Shown here one piece after another: positions 1 to 7,004 of a stretch of DNA of 48,817 nt. Where the stretch lies: NCBI GenBank assembly GCA_017541205.1, contig JAFXZO010000094.1, forward strand, positions 1 through 48,817, in the 5' to 3' direction. Position numbers and translations under genes: made by a program. Below the pieces are notes generated by a model. It was not told the origin of the DNA, did not search any database, and saw only the letters and a list, made by a program, of their open reading frames with translations. The DNA is from Clostridia bacterium. GTDB taxonomy: Bacteria > Bacillota > Clostridia > Christensenellales > Aristaeellaceae. The stretch's first letter is position 1; each line of letters starts with the position of its first letter.

Positions 1-993
1 CAGCGCGGCGGCCTGCTTATCGCGCGTCAGCTCCCGCGCGGCGCTGAGCAGGGTATCGTGATCGGCAAATTCAAGGTGCCCAAAGTACGCATTGCCCCGC
101 CGCGCGGCACGGAGGGCGGCAAGCGCCGCCGCGGTCAGGCGGGAAGATAGATCCTTGCGCTGCATTTCGCGGGCCTCGCGTTCCTTTTCAAGGGCGCGCG
201 GCGCGTCCTCAACCGGGGCGGACAGGGCGGCTGCCATTTCCTCCGCGGCCCGGGCCGTCTGCTGGAAATAGCGGACGGCGCGCATGCCAGCCAGGAAGCA
301 CAGGCGCATCTTGCCCCGCGCTGGGGCGGCGGACAGGATCTTGACCGGCCCGATCTGGCCGGTGGACGCGGGATGCGTGCCGCCGCAGGGCACCATTTCA
401 TAATCCCCCATCGCGACGACGCGCACGTGCTGTGCGACGGTGGGCCGCTTGCGAAGCGGCAGGCGCGAAAGCTCCGCTTCCTGAGGAAACCAGCAGCGGA
501 TCGGATCGTCCTTCTGCACGCGGCGGTTGGCCGTTTCCTCCAGTGCCCGGATCTCCTCCCTCGTCAAATGCGTGCGCCCGTCGGGGAAGGTCAGATCGAT
601 CGTGCTGTCCTCCTGGCCCAGGTGCAGGCCGATGGTGACCGCGCCGAACATCTGCCATGCCGTGCCCGCCAGCAGGTGATCCCCCGCGTGCTGCTGCATG
701 TGGTCCCAGCGCCGGGGCCAGTCGATCTCCCCATGCACAGGGTCCCCCGGCTGGAAAGCGCCCCCCGCCTGATGCCAGACAACGCCTTCCTCCACCTGCA
801 CATCCGTGACCCGGGCATCGTTCAGCGTGCCCGTATCAAACGGCTGGCCGCCGGAGGTCGGATAAAAGGCGCTTTGATCCAGCGCGATCCAACCGTCCGG
901 CCGCACGGAAACCACCCGGGCGTCAAAGGCCTTCAGGTACGCGTTTTCATAATACAGCCGGTTTGTCGGGCCGCAGGCGTGCGTGTTTTCCAT
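1..993 (-). CDS. AlaX-type alanyl-tRNA editing protein (3' end outside window)
   Basis: This gene runs off the left edge, so only the first 331 codons are visible. The product resembles the free-standing editing proteins that hydrolyse mischarged Ser- or Gly-tRNA(Ala). The zinc-site motifs of the editing domain are intact: H102 and H106 in a QHAGDH sequence, and C203 and H207 in CGGTH. An N-terminal SGGQPFDTG segment (about residues 47-55) matches the start of the editing fold. The part after residue 240 is charged and helical, as in the long AlaX forms that carry a coiled coil and a DHHA1 domain. The ATG at 993 is preceded by GAGGA at good spacing. It lies just downstream of the DUF4097 gene on the same strand (15-bp gap), so read-through is possible. 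The family call is firm; tRNA specificity is inferred from motif type. Confidence 0.88.
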   Translation of the reverse strand, partial: MENTHACGPTNRLYYENAYLKAFDARVVSVRPDGWIALDQSAFYPTSGGQPFDTGTLNDARVTDVQVEEGVVWHQAGGAFQPGDPVHGEIDWPRRWDHMQQHAGDHLLAGTAWQMFGAVTIGLHLGQEDSTIDLTFPDGRTHLTREEIRALEETANRRVQKDDPIRCWFPQEAELSRLPLRKRPTVAQHVRVVAMGDYEMVPCGGTHPASTGQIGPVKILSAAPARGKMRLCFLAGMRAVRYFQQTARAAEEMAAALSAPVEDAPRALEKEREAREMQRKDLSSRLTAAALAALRAARRGNAYFGHLEFADHDTLLSAARELTRDKQAAAL

Positions 994-1008
994 AAGCATT
1001 CCTCGCCG

Positions 1009-2001
1009 TTACTTATTTTCCAGCAGGTGGACGCTGCCGGAGGTGGTATCGATCTTGACGCTGCCGCTGCCGTCGCCGCAGGTATAGGTTTTTCCGTCCT
1101 TGAGGAGGGAAATGCCGCTGTCAAAGGAGCCGCTGGTCGTGCTGATCCTGGCGGTGAAGCCGGGGAGCGCGGGCAGGGAAGCCGTCACATCGCCGGAGGT
1201 AGAAGAGACGGTCAGGGTGTTCAGGGTATTAAGCTGCAGGCGGATCGTACCGCTGGTGGAGGAAACCTCCGCCTTGCCGGCCCGCACGTTTTCGGCGGTG
1301 ATATCGCCGGAGGTGGTATGCAGGGATACGCTGTCCGCGTCGCCCTTCTGGGTGAAGGTGATGCCGCCCGAGGTGGAGGAAGCGGAAATCTCCTTGGCGT
1401 CTTCAACGGAAAGGACGATATTCCCGGAGGTCGCGCCGACGGTGACGCTGTTGCTGCCGCCGCGCTGGCGGATATCCAGGCTGCCGGAGGTGGAGGAAGC
1501 CTTCAGCTTCTTCGCCGCCAGCAGCGCATCCATATCTCCGGAGGTGGTTTCCAGGATCATGTTTTCCGCGGCCAGGGCAGAAATGTTGAGATCTGCGGAC
1601 GTGGCGCGGATCGTCGCGTTATCCAGCACCAGGCCCTCGGGCAGGGAAACGGTGAGCGCTTTTTCCAGATTGTTGAAGAGACGGAAGCCCGATTTCGCGA
1701 ACCGGATGCGCAGGGTCGTTCCGTCCAGCCACCAATGCAGGCGCGTATCGTCGGAAAGCGCTTTCTTCGAGGTTTCGGATACCTTGATTTCGCTGCCCGT
1801 GTGGAAGACGATGTTCACGCTTCCCGCCGTCCAGTCGATCTCCAGGTTTTCCACGGCGGAGGTGATCGTGGTGTCCCCCGCCTGATACATTTCCGCGTTC
1901 GCATAGCCGCCGATGGAGAAACCGAAGACGGAGAAGCTCCCCGCGGCAAGCAGGATCAGGCACACGATGAGCGCGATGGTGATGATCGAAGACTTTTTCA
2001 T
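1009..2001 (-). CDS. DUF4097 family beta-repeat protein
   Basis: This 330-residue protein begins with a short basic stretch and one membrane segment or uncleaved signal (about residues 5-27), followed by about 300 residues of repeated short beta motifs. The repeats centre on T-S-G (for example TTSGDI, SSTSGS, ATSGNI), which is the signature of the DUF4097 putative adhesin family, predicted to form a right-handed beta-helix outside the membrane. The start is fixed by an ATGA overlap with the stop of the upstream anti-sigma gene and by an AGAGGGGA ribosome binding site. A longer open frame extends upstream to about 2274, but it would overlap the anti-sigma gene completely and is rejected. As third gene of a sigma/anti-sigma cassette it is probably an envelope-stress or signalling output; no enzymatic motif is visible. 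Confidence 0.85.
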   Translation of the reverse strand: MKKSSIITIALIVCLILLAAGSFSVFGFSIGGYANAEMYQAGDTTITSAVENLEIDWTAGSVNIVFHTGSEIKVSETSKKALSDDTRLHWWLDGTTLRIRFAKSGFRLFNNLEKALTVSLPEGLVLDNATIRATSADLNISALAAENMILETTSGDMDALLAAKKLKASSTSGSLDIRQRGGSNSVTVGATSGNIVLSVEDAKEISASSTSGGITFTQKGDADSVSLHTTSGDITAENVRAGKAEVSSTSGTIRLQLNTLNTLTVSSTSGDVTASLPALPGFTARISTTSGSFDSGISLLKDGKTYTCGDGSGSVKIDTTSGSVHLLENK

Positions 2002-2738
2002 TTGTTTTCCCCTCTTTTCGTAATGATTGCATTGATGAGCAGCGCCAGGCCGGCGGCGCAGAGCAGCGCGAAGAAGGCCGTGCTGAGGAAGCCCTTGCTG
2101 TGCATGGAGATCATGTTCATCATGTTCGCGAACAGGATCACATCCACCGAAGCGACGATCAGCGGGCGGCTGAAATCGCCGATCAGGGGCTTGACCGGGC
2201 CGGCGCGGAGCACAAAGGGCAGCCCCACCACCGAAAGCCCAAAGAGCGTGGCCGACGCCGCGATAAAGAACCAATCGCCTCCGCTGTACCAGCAGCAGAC
2301 GGAGAGCAGGGCGATCAGGCTGACGGTGAACGCACAGAACGTCCAGAACAGCTTATCCTCCGCGGCCATCACGGGCACGAGGATCAGGCTCGCCGCAACG
2401 GCCAGCCCGCCCAGCACCACGAAAAACCAGGTGAGCGCCGCGCCGGAGGCCAGGTTCACGATCAGGCACACCAGGATCGGGATCATGAAGATCCCCGAGA
2501 TCACCGAGCCCACCGTGGTGGAGCGGCGCTTGAACTGCTTGGCCTGATGGGTGATCACCTGGGATGTTTCCTTCCTTAGGTCGGTTTCGATTTCCTGCTT
2601 TTGCAGCTGTTTTAATATTTCGGCGCATTCCGGGCACTCAGGCAGGTGCTCTTTCACCAATTGCTTGCTCGCGCCGCTGCATACGTCGTCCGCGTAAAGC
2701 GGCAATAAATCACGGATCACTTCGCAGTCCGTTTTCAT
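1998..2738 (-). CDS. Zinc-finger anti-sigma factor, membrane protein
   Basis: This 246-residue protein is the probable anti-sigma factor for the ECF sigma gene that precedes it. The N-terminal cytoplasmic domain (about residues 1-50) carries the H-x3-C-x2-C motif (HLPECPEC) of the zinc-binding anti-sigma fold. Six or so hydrophobic segments follow from about residue 75 to the end, so it is a polytopic membrane protein rather than the commoner single-pass type. The ATG at 2738 overlaps the sigma stop codon as ATGA and has a GGAAAGGA ribosome binding site; an ATG nine bases upstream is the alternative. Translational coupling on both sides (also ATGA at its 3' end) argues for fixed stoichiometry with its partners. 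The inducing signal cannot be read from the sequence. Confidence 0.85.
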   Translation of the reverse strand: MKTDCEVIRDLLPLYADDVCSGASKQLVKEHLPECPECAEILKQLQKQEIETDLRKETSQVITHQAKQFKRRSTTVGSVISGIFMIPILVCLIVNLASGAALTWFFVVLGGLAVAASLILVPVMAAEDKLFWTFCAFTVSLIALLSVCCWYSGGDWFFIAASATLFGLSVVGLPFVLRAGPVKPLIGDFSRPLIVASVDVILFANMMNMISMHSKGFLSTAFFALLCAAGLALLINAIITKRGENK

Positions 2739-3220
2739 TGTTCGCACATCCTTTCCTGTAATCTCAGCCGGGCCCGATGATATGTGACCCGCGCCCAGTT
2801 TTCCGTCTTGCCGAAGATGGCGCCGATCTGGCGGAAAGACAGCTCCCCGAAAACCCTGAGCTCAAACACCTCGCGGTAGGGTTCCTCCAGGGCGTGCAGC
2901 GCGAGGTGGATCCGGAAGGAGGAGTCCCGGTCCTCGGTTTGCTGCTCCACGCTCACATCTCCGGCCGGGGCAGTTTCCGGCATCGGCTCCGTTTTTCCCT
3001 GCCGGCGTTTTTCGCTCAGGAAGCAGTTTTTCGCGATCGCGCACAGCCAGGTCACTTCATCCGCCTCGCTGCGGAAGCTTTCCGATTTGGAAAAGGCCCG
3101 GAAGAACGCGTCCTGCGTGATTTCTTCCGCCAGATGCCTGTCGCCCGCCAGGGTCATTACGTAGGAGAACACCCGCATGTAATGGGCGTTGTACATTTTA
3201 TCCCAGGTTTCGCCGTTCAC
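2735..3220 (-). CDS. ECF-type RNA polymerase sigma factor
   Basis: This 161-residue protein has the two-domain layout of extracytoplasmic-function sigma factors. Region 2 lies at about residues 8-75 (with the LAEEITQDAFFRAF core) and region 4 at about residues 105-158, with a helix-turn-helix around SFRQIGAIFGKTENWARV. A short acidic linker separates them and there is no region 3 or N-terminal extension. The start is a GTG at 3220 with an AGGAGG ribosome binding site about 10 bases upstream. The stop overlaps the anti-sigma start. A promoter with ECF-like boxes lies directly upstream, so it probably drives its own cassette. Which ECF subgroup it belongs to would need a profile search. Confidence 0.9.
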   Translation of the reverse strand: MNGETWDKMYNAHYMRVFSYVMTLAGDRHLAEEITQDAFFRAFSKSESFRSEADEVTWLCAIAKNCFLSEKRRQGKTEPMPETAPAGDVSVEQQTEDRDSSFRIHLALHALEEPYREVFELRVFGELSFRQIGAIFGKTENWARVTYHRARLRLQERMCEQ

Positions 3221-3254
3221 ACATCATCACCTCCTTCCCGGTTTTTACATAGGT

Positions 3255-3282
3255 TAGACGCGCAGGATGACGTTTCGTTACA
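3255..3282 (-). promoter_or_regulatory. Candidate ECF-sigma promoter of the sigma/anti-sigma/DUF4097 cassette
   Basis: On the minus strand TGTAAC (3282-3277) is followed after exactly 16 bases by CGTCTA (3260-3255). An AAC-containing -35 box and a CGTC-type -10 box with a 16-base spacer are typical of ECF sigma promoters. The predicted transcript starts about 28 bases before the sigma GTG codon. No sigma-A promoter of comparable quality was seen beside it, which suggests autoregulation. Confidence 0.6.
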
Positions 3283-3361
3283 GGATTTTTGAAAAAATTT
3301 TTTTGTTTTTGAAAAAAGGGCCGTATCCGCGTTATACGCTTTGTCTTCCGCTTTTTTACAA

Positions 3362-3489
3362 GGGAGATCCTTCGCTTGTCACGCCGCTTCGCTCCGTGAT
3401 GCTCAGACATGCATTTGCTATGTCATTCTGAGCCAGCGGAGCGACAGCGAAGCGCCAGCGAAGAATCTCCCCCGTCTTTATCATTCAAA
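3362..3489. repeat. Dispersed palindromic repeat, copy 1
   Basis: This intergenic element of about 128 bp starts near GGGAGATCCTTCGC and ends near GCGAAGAATCTCCC followed by TCATTCA. Its ends are inverted relative to each other, so the single strand can fold into a long imperfect hairpin. It matches, in reverse complement and nearly end to end, the element at 43610-43742, and shares its core with 23472-23532. It carries no credible open frame. It behaves like a non-autonomous dispersed element. Confidence 0.75.
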
Positions 3490-3546
3490 CTTTTCCATGA
3501 AAAACAGTATTCTTCAGCGGGATACGGCCAAGGTCAAGCATGGGGA

Positions 3547-6500
3547 TCAATCCGCCGCGTCGGTGAAATGGCACAGGCTCAGCGTGCGCTCCCAGATTTC
3601 CTGGGTGATCACTTCGCTCACGGTCGCGGGCTGATCGGCGTAGAGGAGCCTCAAAAACTGCTCCCGCGCGTCCAGCCAGGCATAGAAGCTTTGCTGCTCG
3701 GCATAGACGATGTCTTTATCGCCCTCCGATTCCGAAGCGATGAAAAGCTGATCGGCGATCTGGTCCAGCTGCCTGCGCCACAGCTTTTCGCCCTGCTTCC
3801 AGGCGAGGGTCAGGTCGTTTACGCTGCGCGCGGCGAACACCAATTCCGTCACCTGCTTCTCGGTGTCCGTATGGTGCCGGCAGAACAGGCAGGTCATGTC
3901 TTCCGCTTCCTGGTTCAGCCGCACGCAGACCGCTTCAGGCGAAACAGACGCCAGATCCCCGTACAGGGCGGCATAGCTGTCCGGCCGCATTTCGGGCGCG
4001 CAGTGCGTTTCGTAGCAGAGCTGCGCGCACTTGCGCATCAGTTCCTCCGCGTACGCCCGCGCGGCGAGGGTTTCATCCTCCGGATAGAGCAAAAGCAGAT
4101 ACGCGCGGTAGTTTTCGGCCTGGGCAAGATACAGCTGCTGTTCGCTGAGCACGATGGTCTTGGCGGCGCTGGTGGTGGCCGCGTCCTGGCAGGCGGCGTA
4201 AAGATCGTTTAGATCCTGCCTGAACGCTTCCGCGGCCTGCTCCCAGACCGCTTTTTCTTCTTCGGGCGAAGCGGCGGCCAGGCTTTCCATCACCCGGCTG
4301 TAGGCGGCGTCATGGATCGCGCAGCGCACGGTGCGGTATTCGCTGGCCCCGTCGCCCTTGGCGACCATGCTGATCCGGCAGCTGACGAAGAGATCGGTTT
4401 CTCCTTCCAGGCGCACGGGCAGATCATCGCTTTCCTCATACGGCGGCTGATCGTCTTTTTCGCGGGAGGTTATGATTTCATCCTCGCCTTCGCCGCCGTC
4501 CGGCGCGGCGGTCACGGAAGGCGCGGCGCTCGTCGTGGGCGTGGGCGCGGCGGGATCGGGCGCGATGGCGCTGGTCACGGGATCGGAGGCGGCGGAGCCG
4601 ATCGTGCCGTCCGCGGCGGTGTATACGGCGGAAGCGCGGCTGGTCAGCGATGCGCGGCGCGCGTCCGCGCTCGTAACGGTGTAGGCAAACGTGGTATCAT
4701 GGCTTTGGCCGGGCTGCAAATTGGTCAATGTATCCACCGCGCCGCCGGAGGGGGCCAGGCTGTCCATGACGCTGACGCTCCTAAGGGCCATACTGCCCGT
4801 GTTCCGGACAGTGATGCGGTATTGGATGGTCTCCCCCGGCTGATACGATAAGCCGTTTCGCGGCGCGGAGGTTTCCCGCTTGCTGATTTCCAGCCGCGCG
4901 AAGCCCGCGTGCGGATCGCCCGCCGGGGCGTCCGCCGCCGCGGAGAACGCGCAGCGCTGCATGCCGGACGCGTCGTCATACAGCGCCGCCGCCATATTGG
5001 AAACGACGCCCGCCGCGGCGTCCGCCGCCGTGACGGTGTACTGGAAGCGCAGCGTCTGCGTTTCGCCGGGCGCAAGGGCGCTGAACTGGCCGATCGCGCC
5101 GCTGCCCAGCGTATCAAAGATCTGCACATTTTGGCAGGGATCGGCGGTCGGGTTCGTGATTGTGATTTCGTATTGGATGGTATCGCCGGGCACAAAGCCC
5201 AAAGCGCCGTTTGCGAGCAATGTGCCGGGCGGGTTCAGGATGGTCTTTGCGACGGTCAGCCCCGGCTGGGCGGTATTGGACAGGACCTGCACCACCACCG
5301 TATTGGACGCGCTCATGAGCGTTTCGCCGCTGGAGGGATCGCTCCAGGAAGCGAACGCGGTATTCGCGATAAAGCCGCTCGCCGCATCCAGCGCGCCAAC
5401 GGTGCGCCGGAAGGTGAAGCTGGCGGTCTCGCCGGGGCCCAGCGCCGCAGTGCCCTTGGGCGCCGCCAAGGAGGAGCGGTCCGCCACCGGATCGGATACC
5501 TCCACCCGGGGAAGGGCCGTTGCGCCCTGGTTGGTGACCGTCACCTGGTATTCGACGGTTTCGCCCAGCTGATACCCGGCAGGGCTGCTGGGCGAGGAAA
5601 GCACCGATTTCATCACCTTCACATCCTGCGCGCTCGTCACGGAGGGGGGCGTCCAGTTCCGGCTGGCCGTAACGGGCAAATACAGCGTCACATGGTTGGT
5701 GCAGCCGATGGCGCCGTCCTCCAAGGTGACGAAGCCCTGGAAAATCAGCCTGACCGCGGCTGTTCCGTCGTCGAACGGGAAAACCGTCACATCCGCCGAG
5801 CCGGAGAGGGAACCGCCCCCCTTCGCGAGCGGCACGGCCAGGTCGCCCGCGCTGGTGGGGATTTTTTCGCCCTGGGCGCAGGCGATCCCCTTCAGGGCGC
5901 AGTCCTGATCGCTGGCATTCACGATCGTCCAATTGAACGTGACCTCGTCATACGCCTCAAACCCGGCGCTGCTGAAGGAGGCCTGGTTCACGATCAGCGT
6001 CAGGCCCTCCATGCCGGGCAGGCCGAAAACGAAATCCTGCATCGGGATGGGCCGGGTTTCCCAGATCCCGCATTTCTGGCAGACCCTGGTTTCCTCGCCT
6101 TCCTGCGACGCGGTGGCGGGCGTGGTCACTTCCCATTCGCCCCAGGTATGGGTGCTGCCCTTGTATTCCTTCCGGTGCACAAGGCCGCAGCGGCTGCACG
6201 TGCGCTGGGCCTGGCCCTCCGTGCAATCGTCGTTCAGGATCTGCCAGGCGCCGTAGCTATGGCCCGCGGCGGGCGTTTCTTTGCCGTCCTGCAAGCCGCA
6301 GCGGCTGCAGCGCACGCCCGTAAACCCGCCCTTTTTGCAGGATGGCGCTTCGTTGATTTCCTGCCAGCTGTGCCCCAGGGCCTTGGTCTGCTGCACTTCG
6401 CGCTTGCCGCAGTATTCGCACTGGACCTCCTTCACGCCGCCCTGCGTGCACGTGGCGGCCGTTTCGCTGACCGTCACCCAGCTGTGCCCGGTCTGCGGGA

Positions 6501-6816
6501 TCTCCTTGCCCGTCGCATACCCGCAGCGGCTGCACCGCACGCCCGAATAGCCGGGTTTTTGGCAAGTGGGGGCCTCATACACTTGTATGAGGTCATGGCC
6601 CAGGGGCTTGATGCTCTCTTCGCGGGCCTCGCCGCAAACATAGCAGGAAAGCAGCCGAAAGCCCGCTTCGGTGCACGTAGCGGGCGTCTCGTATTCCGTG
6701 ACCCAGGAATGCTGATGCGCAGGCTTTTCAGCCAGCGCGCCTGCCGCCGTCAGGCAAAGCACGAGCAGCGCCGCCAGCGCAAGCAGGGCCTTGAACCGAT
6801 TTTTCATCCTATTCAT
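3547..6816 (-). CDS. Large secreted protein with CxxC repeats and DUF11 domains
   Basis: This 1089-residue protein starts with a signal peptide ending near an AxA site (about residue 29). Next come six repeats of about 40 residues (about 30-260), each with a conserved C, a G and a CxxCG pair, often followed by GHSW; the sixth has lost its first cysteine. Three DUF11-type Ig-like domains follow (about 390-500, 510-620 and 640-750), each with a V/I-x-Y-x-I/V-T-V-x-N core. A Pro/Thr/Ala linker leads to a helical, cysteine-containing tail of about 270 residues with some likeness to LprI-type domains. No LPxTG motif or terminal membrane anchor is visible. The ATG at 6816 is chosen because AGGAGG lies six bases upstream; an upstream ATG at 6882 lacks one. 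Function is unknown; surface or matrix location is inferred. Confidence 0.82.
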   Translation of the reverse strand: MNRMKNRFKALLALAALLVLCLTAAGALAEKPAHQHSWVTEYETPATCTEAGFRLLSCYVCGEAREESIKPLGHDLIQVYEAPTCQKPGYSGVRCSRCGYATGKEIPQTGHSWVTVSETAATCTQGGVKEVQCEYCGKREVQQTKALGHSWQEINEAPSCKKGGFTGVRCSRCGLQDGKETPAAGHSYGAWQILNDDCTEGQAQRTCSRCGLVHRKEYKGSTHTWGEWEVTTPATASQEGEETRVCQKCGIWETRPIPMQDFVFGLPGMEGLTLIVNQASFSSAGFEAYDEVTFNWTIVNASDQDCALKGIACAQGEKIPTSAGDLAVPLAKGGGSLSGSADVTVFPFDDGTAAVRLIFQGFVTLEDGAIGCTNHVTLYLPVTASRNWTPPSVTSAQDVKVMKSVLSSPSSPAGYQLGETVEYQVTVTNQGATALPRVEVSDPVADRSSLAAPKGTAALGPGETASFTFRRTVGALDAASGFIANTAFASWSDPSSGETLMSASNTVVVQVLSNTAQPGLTVAKTILNPPGTLLANGALGFVPGDTIQYEITITNPTADPCQNVQIFDTLGSGAIGQFSALAPGETQTLRFQYTVTAADAAAGVVSNMAAALYDDASGMQRCAFSAAADAPAGDPHAGFARLEISKRETSAPRNGLSYQPGETIQYRITVRNTGSMALRSVSVMDSLAPSGGAVDTLTNLQPGQSHDTTFAYTVTSADARRASLTSRASAVYTAADGTIGSAASDPVTSAIAPDPAAPTPTTSAAPSVTAAPDGGEGEDEIITSREKDDQPPYEESDDLPVRLEGETDLFVSCRISMVAKGDGASEYRTVRCAIHDAAYSRVMESLAAASPEEEKAVWEQAAEAFRQDLNDLYAACQDAATTSAAKTIVLSEQQLYLAQAENYRAYLLLLYPEDETLAARAYAEELMRKCAQLCYETHCAPEMRPDSYAALYGDLASVSPEAVCVRLNQEAEDMTCLFCRHHTDTEKQVTELVFAARSVNDLTLAWKQGEKLWRRQLDQIADQLFIASESEGDKDIVYAEQQSFYAWLDAREQFLRLLYADQPATVSEVITQEIWERTLSLCHFTDAAD

Positions 6817-6890
6817 CCGGATCCTCCTACCGAACATTCCGTTGCGCACAAAGAAAACGAAGGGATGTGATTTGCGCTTCAATCAATGGC

Positions 6891-6919
6891 ATCATAGCAT
6901 AAAATCCCAGCCCGCGCAA
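6891..6919 (-). promoter_or_regulatory. Probable sigma-A promoter of the CxxC/DUF11 protein gene
   Basis: On the minus strand TTGCGC (6919-6914) and TATGAT (6896-6891) are separated by 17 bases, about 75 bases upstream of the chosen start. The -35 box is only partly consensus. Confidence 0.5.
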
Positions 6920-6940
6920 CCGTTTTCCCGCGTCAAAACC

Positions 6941-6982
6941 CAAAAAGAAGGGAGCGTCCCCGTTGATCCCGGGTACGTTCCC
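6941..6982 (-). terminator. Rho-independent terminator of alaS
   Basis: Arms at 6982-6971 and 6961-6950 pair over 10 of 12 positions with a 9-base loop, followed on the minus strand by TTCTTTTT. It begins 22 bases after the alaS stop codon. Confidence 0.7.
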
Positions 6983-7004
6983 TTGCTGTTTTCCGGATGG
7001 ATCG

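Noticed and set aside
373-2547. 724-codon open frame on the plus strand opposite the AlaX, DUF4097 and anti-sigma genes
   Set aside because: It is antisense to genes with clear motifs, has no ribosome site or family motif, and is rich in Arg, Gly and Ala as expected of a GC-rich complement strand.
4909-6870. 653-codon plus-strand open frame opposite the CxxC/DUF11 protein
   Set aside because: Shadow frame of a repeat-rich gene; the minus-strand product has a signal peptide, ribosome site and known domains.
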